A stretch of DNA of 23,132 nt from an uncultured Prevotella sp. Lineage in GTDB: Bacteria; Bacteroidota; Bacteroidia; Bacteroidales; Bacteroidaceae. The stretch is from contig UQZX01000039.1 in the NCBI GenBank assembly GCA_900545525.1, positions 1 through 23,132 on the forward strand. Direction: 5' to 3'. Below are positions 9,170 through 13,879 of the stretch, piece after piece. A program made the translations under genes and the position numbers. How positions within the stretch are numbered: position 1 is the first letter of the stretch; each line of letters begins with the position of its first letter. The notes beneath the pieces were generated by a model. That model saw only the letters and a program-made list of their open reading frames with translations. It was not told the origin of the DNA and did no database searches.

Positions 9170-9349
9170 CACAAACCACCCTGGAGGGTGTGTCAAAATT
9201 TCTCATGCAGCGCCAAGTAGGGATATATTCTTGTATTTGTCCGTTCGTAACATCCTGATATTCAATGGCTGCTTGGCGGACAAATACAAGAATATGTCCC
9301 TACAGGTTGGAAGAGTTGAGTTTTGACACACACTCCAGGGGTGGTTTGT
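9170..9349. mobile_element. Putative MITE-like element enclosing a REPIN
   Basis: The outer ends form an imperfect inverted repeat of about 33 bases: 9171-9204 against 9318-9349, with one mismatch and two small gaps. It includes the motif TGTGTCAAAA, which resembles ends of some insertion sequences. The pentamer AATAT flanks both sides (9165-9169 and 9350-9354) and could be a target duplication, though in AT-rich DNA this may be chance. The REPIN-like element at 9217-9303 is nested in the middle. There is no coding capacity for a transposase. Alternatively the whole could be a long hairpin terminator downstream of the DUF3109 gene. Confidence 0.5.
9217..9303. repeat. REPIN-like element 2: two inverted REP-like units
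   Basis: Two 27-bp inverted units, 9217-9243 and 9277-9303, differ at a single base. Each begins with GTAG outermost and contains an imperfect palindrome closed by GTCC. They are the same family as the units at 134-220 (about three differences per unit), and total length is again 87 bp. It lies between the DUF3109 gene and the susC1 promoter, so the two REPINs bracket the left uptake operon. Confidence 0.8.
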
Positions 9350-9396
9350 AATATGACAAGAAAGATAAATTTGTCGAACTAACGTTATATATAATA

Positions 9397-9993
9397 TCAT
9401 CCCAACAGCTCTTCCGCCGCCTTTTCAAGCTCCCGATACCACTCCTCGCCGAAGCGGCGGATGAGCGGCTGACGCAGGAACTTGTATACCGGCAGGTCCA
9501 GCTCGGCACCCTTCCGGCGTGCGCAGTCGCATATTTTCCACCGGTTGTAGTTCAGTCCCACCGTGCCGTCCCTGAACGTTCTCTCACGTATGGGATAGAG
9601 CGAGCAGCTCATGGGCTTGCAGAACGAGGTCCTGCCGTTGCGCCATGCACGTTCGAGGGCACAGAGGCAACAGCCGTTTTCATAACATGTAAAGGCACAG
9701 TCCTTGCCGTTCACGATGCTCGTGACAAGGTCGCCCTCCTCGTCGGTGTATGCCACGCCCTGCCTGTCTATCACCGCCTGCGCCCCGGCAGACAGCTCGT
9801 TCCACACCGTGTCGAGAGCATCCTCAATTCCGGCAATCTCGTCGGGCGTCACCGGCGCACCTGCATCGCCCTCTATGCAGCATGCCCCCTTGCAAACGTC
9901 GAGGTCGCAGCAGAAACGCTCGGTAAACAGTTCGGGCGACACGAGTACGTTGCCTATCTGTATTATGGGAAGATATTTGTTTTTATCTGTCAT
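9397..9993 (-). CDS. DUF3109 family cysteine-rich protein
   Basis: 198 residues, cytosolic by appearance (no signal peptide or membrane segment). There are 14 cysteines in clusters: CC at 28-29 and C34, C38, C39 in 'FCCDLDVCKGACCIEGDAGAP', then C99, C103, C108, C109, C111, then C125, C130, C155, C157. This pattern is the DUF3109 family widespread in Bacteroidota, related to YkgJ-type zinc or iron-sulfur cluster proteins (recalled). The cysteines imply metal or cluster binding, but the reaction is unknown. It begins 30 bp after ung on the same strand, so the two are probably co-transcribed from the promoter at 10800-10831. Confidence 0.9.
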   Translation of the reverse strand: MTDKNKYLPIIQIGNVLVSPELFTERFCCDLDVCKGACCIEGDAGAPVTPDEIAGIEDALDTVWNELSAGAQAVIDRQGVAYTDEEGDLVTSIVNGKDCAFTCYENGCCLCALERAWRNGRTSFCKPMSCSLYPIRERTFRDGTVGLNYNRWKICDCARRKGAELDLPVYKFLRQPLIRRFGEEWYRELEKAAEELLG

Positions 9994-10023
9994 GTCTTGA
10001 AACAGTGATAATTTGCATTCCGT

Positions 10024-10686
10024 CTACCAATCTATAGGTTCTATGCCGTTGTCCTGCAAGTATTTGTTGCACTTTGAGAAGTGTCTGTTTCCGAAAAATC
10101 CCCTGTGCGCCGACAGCGGCGACGGATGTACGGACCTAAGTATGAGATGCTTGGAGGCATCGATGAGCTGCGCCTTGCTCTGTGCATAGCTGCCCCAGAG
10201 TATGAACACGATGTGCTCGCGCCCTGCAGAGAGGGCACGTATAGCCGCATCGGTAAACTCCTCCCAGCCGCGGCGCTGGTGACTGCCCGCCTGATGTGCC
10301 CTCACGGTGAGCGTGGCGTTGAGCAGCAGCACGCCCTGCTCTGCCCATCTCACAAGGCTTCCGCTCTGCGGCACGGGCTTTCCGAGGTCGCTGCTTATCT
10401 CGCTGAAGATATTTACGAGCGACGGCGGGAACCTTACTCCGTCGTTCACCGAGAAGCAAAGCCCGTGTGCCTGTCCCGGCTCATGATAAGGGTCCTGACC
10501 GATAATCACCGCCTTTACCTTGTCGAACGGGCACAGGTTGAAGGCATTGAAGATAAGTTTCCCGGGAGGGTAACACGTGCCGGCGGTATACTCCGAGCGT
10601 ACAAAAGCCGTAAGGGCTGCAAAGTAGGGCTTGTCAAACTCTGCGGCAAGCTGCGTGTGCCACGACGGCTCAATCCTGACATTCAT
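10024..10686 (-). CDS. ung: Uracil-DNA glycosylase (family 1)
   Basis: 220 residues, normal length. It removes uracil from DNA to start base-excision repair. The water-activating motif GQDPYH is at residues 63-68 (catalytic Asp65), the uracil-recognition motif LLNATLTV at 121-128 (Asn123), and the DNA-intercalation loop HPSPLSAHRGFFG at 187-199 (His187). All key residues are present, so the enzyme should be active. It is the first gene of a likely two-gene unit with DUF3109 and is divergent from the toxin-antitoxin pair. Its promoter shares a palindrome with theirs. Confidence 0.97.
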   Translation of the reverse strand: MNVRIEPSWHTQLAAEFDKPYFAALTAFVRSEYTAGTCYPPGKLIFNAFNLCPFDKVKAVIIGQDPYHEPGQAHGLCFSVNDGVRFPPSLVNIFSEISSDLGKPVPQSGSLVRWAEQGVLLLNATLTVRAHQAGSHQRRGWEEFTDAAIRALSAGREHIVFILWGSYAQSKAQLIDASKHLILRSVHPSPLSAHRGFFGNRHFSKCNKYLQDNGIEPIDW

Positions 10687-10799
10687 GGTCTGAAGTGTTT
10701 ATATGAAACGTCCAAACATCAGAAACAGTGACAAAAAACGCGAGTCCATGCGGACTGATTACACCGCGGTCTTCGCCCCGTTACCGATGTGATAAAGTG

Positions 10800-10831
10800 C
10801 AAAAATACTAAAAACGCCACTTTCTGCCAAA
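10800..10831 (-). promoter_or_regulatory. Predicted promoter of ung-DUF3109
   Basis: On the minus strand, TTTG (10831-10828), 20 bases, then TATTTTTG (10807-10800). This is a full match to the Bacteroidota consensus. The -33 element is part of the 16-bp palindrome at 10826-10841. Transcription should begin near 10793, leaving a leader of roughly 100 bases before ung. Confidence 0.65.
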
Positions 10832-10841
10832 TATATTTGGC
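10826..10841. promoter_or_regulatory. Perfect 16-bp palindrome, candidate toxin-antitoxin operator
   Basis: GCCAAATATATTTGGC is its own reverse complement. Its two halves contain the -33 TTTG of the ung promoter and of the toxin-antitoxin promoter. Type II antitoxins usually bind such palindromes to repress their own operon, so it is a good operator candidate; the binding protein is inferred. Confidence 0.6.
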
Positions 10842-10867
10842 GATAAGAAAAGACTTACTTATTTTTG
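10836..10867 (+). promoter_or_regulatory. Predicted promoter of the toxin-antitoxin operon
   Basis: TTTG at 10836-10839, 20 bases, then TATTTTTG at 10860-10867. It mirrors the ung promoter exactly: same spacing and same -7 octamer. The expected start is near 10874, only about 13-20 bases before the antitoxin start. Confidence 0.65.
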
Positions 10868-10892
10868 TAAGAAAAAGAAAGGAGACATGAAA

Positions 10893-11147
10893 ATGGACGA
10901 GACGATAAAATTACAGCAGTCTGTCATGCAGGATGTGGTATCCCTTATGGACGACAACGATGCCATGATGAAGCTCAAGAAGTATCTGCGCAAGCTCATA
11001 AGCGAGAGCGAAAAGGAAATGAGCAAGGCGGAGAAAGAAGAGGTTTTGGACAGTATAAGGCAGGGACTTGTCGAGGTGAGAGAAGCCAGGAGAAACGGTA
11101 TTAAGTTACAAACTGCAAGGGACTTCCTGAATGAGATACGAGGTTGA
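10893..11147 (+). CDS. Putative type II antitoxin
   Basis: 84 residues from the ATG at 10893; an in-frame ATG at 10887 adds two. A GGAG at 10881-10884 sits 8 bases before 10893 but only 2 before 10887, so the later start is preferred. The protein is small, charged and mainly helical, with the C-terminal segment 'IKLQTARDFLNEIRG' resembling toxin-binding tails of RelB-like antitoxins. No DNA-binding motif is obvious from sequence. The assignment rests chiefly on size, order and the 17-bp overlap with the RelE-like toxin gene. A palindrome overlaps its promoter, consistent with autorepression by the antitoxin-toxin complex. Confidence 0.75.
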   Translation: MDETIKLQQSVMQDVVSLMDDNDAMMKLKKYLRKLISESEKEMSKAEKEEVLDSIRQGLVEVREARRNGIKLQTARDFLNEIRG

Positions 11148-11463
11148 GGCGGGCAAACAGTTCAAGAAAGATTTCAAGAGATTATATAAGAAGTACCGCA
11201 ATATAAGCAATGATCTTGAAATCCTTATCGAAGATTTGGAGAATAATCCCTATATCGGCGTAGACCTTGGCAACAACGTGCGAAAGATATGCATGGCGAT
11301 AAGCGACAAGGGCAGGGGCAAGAGCCACGGCACGCGCGTCATCACCTACACTATCAAGCTTGACGAAGAAAGCGGAACGGTGACTTTGCTTGCCATTTAC
11401 GACAAGAAAGACCGCGACACTATCACCGAAAAAGAAATTAAGGAACTCATAGATACATTATAA
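11131..11463 (+). CDS. RelE/ParE superfamily toxin (YafQ-like)
   Basis: 110 residues. Features of the fold: N-terminal beta strand then a basic helix ('KQFKKDFKRLYKKY'), a middle helix of acidic residues, the segment 'DLGNNVRKICMAI', 'GTRVITYTI' and 'VTLLAIYDKKDRDTI', the usual strands and end of RelE/YafQ-type mRNA interferases. Such toxins cut mRNA on the ribosome and are held inactive by the cognate antitoxin. The start codon overlaps the end of the antitoxin gene by 17 bases, implying translational coupling. The gene looks intact. Which catalytic residues it uses was not established. A bidirectional terminator follows. Confidence 0.85.
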   Translation: MRYEVEAGKQFKKDFKRLYKKYRNISNDLEILIEDLENNPYIGVDLGNNVRKICMAISDKGRGKSHGTRVITYTIKLDEESGTVTLLAIYDKKDRDTITEKEIKELIDTL

Positions 11464-11474
11464 AAAGGTATAAG

Positions 11475-11539
11475 AAAGCCTCAGGGAGGTGTGCAGAAAT
11501 GTTGATATATCATATTTCTGCACACCTCCCTGAGGCTTT
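11475..11539. terminator. Bidirectional terminator between the toxin gene and gpmI
   Basis: A perfect 26-bp inverted repeat (11475-11500 with 11514-11539, core GCCTCAGGGAGGTGTGCAG) around a 13-base loop. T-rich sequence follows on the plus strand (TTTTTATATTTA), and the minus strand reads into CTTATACCTTTTTA. It lies between convergent genes and should terminate both. Confidence 0.88.
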
Positions 11540-11545
11540 TTATAT

Positions 11546-13063
11546 TTAGTCGCAAATCAGGTTCTCGCCCGTCATGTCCGCCGGTTTCTCCAGTCCCATG
11601 ATGTGCAATATCGACGGAGCCACGTCTGCAAGGCGTCCGTCCTTCACCGTTGCGCTGTTGTTGTCGGTAACGTAGATAAACGGAACAGGGTTCAGCGAGT
11701 GTGCCGTGTTCGGCGTTCCGTCGGCATTGATGGCGTTGTCGGCGTTGCCGTGGTCGGCAATTATTATCGCCTCATAGCCGTTAGCCTTTGCCGCCTCGAT
11801 AACCTCTCGCACACAGTTGTCAACGGCATGCACCGCCTTTGCTATGGCGTTGTACACTCCCGTGTGTCCCACCATGTCGCCGTTGGCAAAGTTTACCACG
11901 ATGAAATCATACTCCTGAGTGTTTATCGCACCCACCAGCTTGTCCTTCACCTCATATGCGCTCATCTCGGGCTTGAGGTCGTATGTCGCAACCTTCGGCG
12001 AAGGCACCAATATGCGGTCCTCGTTCTCATACGGCTTCTCGCGTCCTCCGTTGAAGAAGAATGTCACGTGGGCATACTTCTCGGTCTCGGCTGTGTGCAG
12101 CTGTTTCTTTCCCTGCCTGCTCAGATATTCGCCCAGGGTGTCCATGACGTTCTCTTTCGGGAAGAGGATGTGCACGCCCGTGAACGATGCGTCATACGGC
12201 GTCATGCAGAAATACTGTAGTCCCGGAACGGTGTGCATGCCCTGCTCCGGCATGTCCTGCTGAGTGAGCACCTGTGTAAGTTCCTTTGCACGGTCGTTGC
12301 GGAAGTTGAAGAATATCACCACGTCGCCCTCCTCAATCTTTCCGTTGACGGAAGAATTGACTATAGGCTTTATGAACTCGTCGGTCACGCCTGCCTCATA
12401 GCTCTCTTCCATTGCCCTGACCATGTCGGAGGCTGGCGTTCCCTTGCCCTCCACTAACAGCGAGTAAGCCTCGTGCACGCGGTCCCAGCGCTTGTCGCGA
12501 TCCATGGCGTAGAAGCGTCCCACGATGCTTGCAATGTGCGCACCGTTTTCCTTGCACACGCCGTCGAGCTGGCTTATGAAGCCCGCACCGCTCTTCGGGT
12601 CGGTGTCGCGCCCGTCCATGAAACAGTGTACGTATGTCTCTTTAAGCCCGTATTCCTTTGATATCTCGATGAGCTTGAACAGGTGGTCGAGCGACGAGTG
12701 CACTCCTCCGTTGCTCGTAAGACCCATCAGGTGCAGCTTCTTGCCCGTCTCCTTGGCATATCCGTAAGCCTTCTTTATCTCCGGGTTGTCAAGTATCGAG
12801 CCGTCCTTGCAGGCACGGTTTATCTTCACGAGGTCCTGATACACTATGCGTCCGGCACCGATGTTGAGGTGACCCACCTCCGAGTTGCCCATCTGTCCGT
12901 CGGGAAGACCGACGTCCTCGCCCGACGCGCTGAGGTGAGAATGCGCCGAAACGGCGTTGAGATAGTCAAGATAAGGTGTGGGAGTGTTGTATATCACGTC
13001 GCCGGCACCATGTTTTCCGATACCCCATCCGTCGAGTATCATCAATAAAGCTTTCTTTGCCAT
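11546..13063 (-). CDS. gpmI: 2,3-bisphosphoglycerate-independent phosphoglycerate mutase
   Basis: 505 residues from the ATG at 13063 (MAKKALLMILDGWGIG), the family's usual length and start; the frame is open further upstream but that extension is not family-like. It interconverts 3- and 2-phosphoglycerate in glycolysis and gluconeogenesis using two metal ions (Mn2+ typically). Visible landmarks: metal ligand Asp11 in ILDGWG, catalytic Ser61 in MGNSEVGHLNIGAG, and the metal-site segment IIADHGNADN near the C-terminus. It is a single-gene housekeeping unit, convergent with the toxin-antitoxin operon and divergent from the right susC operon, with its own promoter at 13199-13229. Confidence 0.97.
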   Translation of the reverse strand: MAKKALLMILDGWGIGKHGAGDVIYNTPTPYLDYLNAVSAHSHLSASGEDVGLPDGQMGNSEVGHLNIGAGRIVYQDLVKINRACKDGSILDNPEIKKAYGYAKETGKKLHLMGLTSNGGVHSSLDHLFKLIEISKEYGLKETYVHCFMDGRDTDPKSGAGFISQLDGVCKENGAHIASIVGRFYAMDRDKRWDRVHEAYSLLVEGKGTPASDMVRAMEESYEAGVTDEFIKPIVNSSVNGKIEEGDVVIFFNFRNDRAKELTQVLTQQDMPEQGMHTVPGLQYFCMTPYDASFTGVHILFPKENVMDTLGEYLSRQGKKQLHTAETEKYAHVTFFFNGGREKPYENEDRILVPSPKVATYDLKPEMSAYEVKDKLVGAINTQEYDFIVVNFANGDMVGHTGVYNAIAKAVHAVDNCVREVIEAAKANGYEAIIIADHGNADNAINADGTPNTAHSLNPVPFIYVTDNNSATVKDGRLADVAPSILHIMGLEKPADMTGENLICD

Positions 13064-13135
13064 AATCGTTATAGTTGTTAAAGTTATTATTGTCACATCA
13101 GTCCCTGATCCCTCCGGGGCACCATAAAGCTGTAT

Positions 13136-13190
13136 GGGTGTTGCAAAGTTCTGTTCTTTTAGTGGGATGATTTCATGTCTTGCAACACCC
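13136..13190 (-). promoter_or_regulatory. Possible stem-loop at the 5' end of gpmI mRNA
   Basis: An 11-bp perfect inverted repeat, GGGTGTTGCAA at 13136-13146 and its complement at 13180-13190, with a 33-base loop. It starts almost exactly where transcription from the predicted gpmI promoter should begin, so the mRNA would carry a 5'-terminal stem-loop. Function inferred: RNA stability or control. Confidence 0.4.
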
Positions 13191-13198
13191 TCGGCATG

Positions 13199-13229
13199 CA
13201 AAATTAATAAGATTTGCACGAAGTACAAA
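13199..13229 (-). promoter_or_regulatory. Predicted promoter of gpmI
   Basis: Minus strand TTTG (13229-13226), 19 bases, then TAATTTTG (13206-13199), matching the Bacteroidota consensus. The start should be near 13191, giving a leader of about 128 bases. Confidence 0.6.
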
Positions 13230-13282
13230 ATATATCTTACGGTTTGTACGCACCGCTGTTCTTTTGCGGCATGCAACCTTTC

Positions 13283-13371
13283 GCCTTTCCAAAGACCGTC
13301 TTTCAGCTTCCAATATGCCGTCTTTTGCGTCCTGAAATGCCATCTTTTAGAGCCCCAAAGATATCATCTTG
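13283..13371. repeat. Degenerate 22-bp tandem repeat upstream of susC2
   Basis: At least four imperfect units, anchored by (G/A)TCTT(T) at 13298, 13320, 13342 and 13366 (spacing 22, 22, 24). Each unit carries a C-rich part, an A-rich part, then (G)CC(G/A)TCTTT. One or two weaker units may precede them. It lies between the gpmI promoter and susC2; no reading frame here looks real. Confidence 0.55.
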
Positions 13372-13400
13372 ATTATCAAGAGCTTACAAACGGGATTATG

Positions 13401-13449
13401 AGTCCTATATGGCTTATTAGTCTTATAAGACTCATCAATCTTATATCAC
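13401..13449. repeat. 18-bp tandem repeat with internal palindrome
   Basis: About two and a half units of 18 bases begin at 13401, 13419 and 13437 (AGTCCTATA, AGTCTTATA, AATCTTATA). The second includes the perfect 14-bp palindrome AGTCTTATAAGACT at 13419-13432. It sits 65-113 bases before the susC2 start and might be a regulatory site or merely an intergenic repeat. No consensus promoter was found between here and susC2. Confidence 0.5.
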
Positions 13450-13486
13450 TATCCTCTTTGCTGACGAAAAAACATAAAATTATCCC

Positions 13487-13879
13487 TTATTTATTTAATT
13501 AGAGAGAGATTTTATGAAGAAAAGACTTACTATGATCGCGTCCATGCTCGTTCTGTTCGTAGGGCTTGCCATGGCGCAGACTGAGATTTCAGGTGTCATA
13601 GTGTCCCAGGACGACGGCGAGCCCGTGATCGGCGCGTCCGTCATGCTCAAGGGTACGAAGACAGGCGTGGTGTCCGACGTCGACGGGCATTTCCGCCTCA
13701 ATGCCCCGAAGGCGGGCTCCTACATCACGGTGAGCTACGTGGGCATGGAGACGGTGACGCTGAAGGGTGCCGCAAACATGAGGATAACACTCAAGAACGA
13801 CTCTCACGTCATAGACGAGGTCGTGGTCACCGGTATGCAGAAGATGGACAAGCGACTGTTCACCGGAGCGACGACGAAG
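13487..13879. repeat. Inner inverted repeat, right arm (5' end of susC2)
   Basis: Reverse complement of 8443-8835: exact over 13487-13788 (302 bp), then 5 mismatches over 13789-13879. It begins 27 bases before the susC2 ATG. The spacer between the arms is 8836-13486, 4651 bp. Confidence 0.95.

Noticed and set aside
9002..9400. Two minus-strand frames of 64-65 codons in the intergenic region
   Set aside because: One lies in AT-rich spacer and the other runs through the repeat element; neither has a family resemblance or credible start context.
10081..10731. 216-residue plus-strand open frame
   Set aside because: Antisense to ung, which carries every catalytic motif; no recognisable protein features.
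13064..13276. N-terminal extension of gpmI by 71 codons
   Set aside because: MAKKALLMILDGWG at 13063 is the standard family start, and the extension crosses the predicted leader hairpin and promoter.
13283..13449. CRISPR array
   Set aside because: Repeats are degenerate, with 18-24 base period and no separate unique spacers; no cas genes are present.
8836..13486. Recombinase encoded in the putative invertible segment
   Set aside because: I looked for a tyrosine or serine recombinase among the genes; all frames are accounted for by DUF3109, ung, the toxin-antitoxin pair and gpmI. Any inversion would need RecA or an enzyme from elsewhere.
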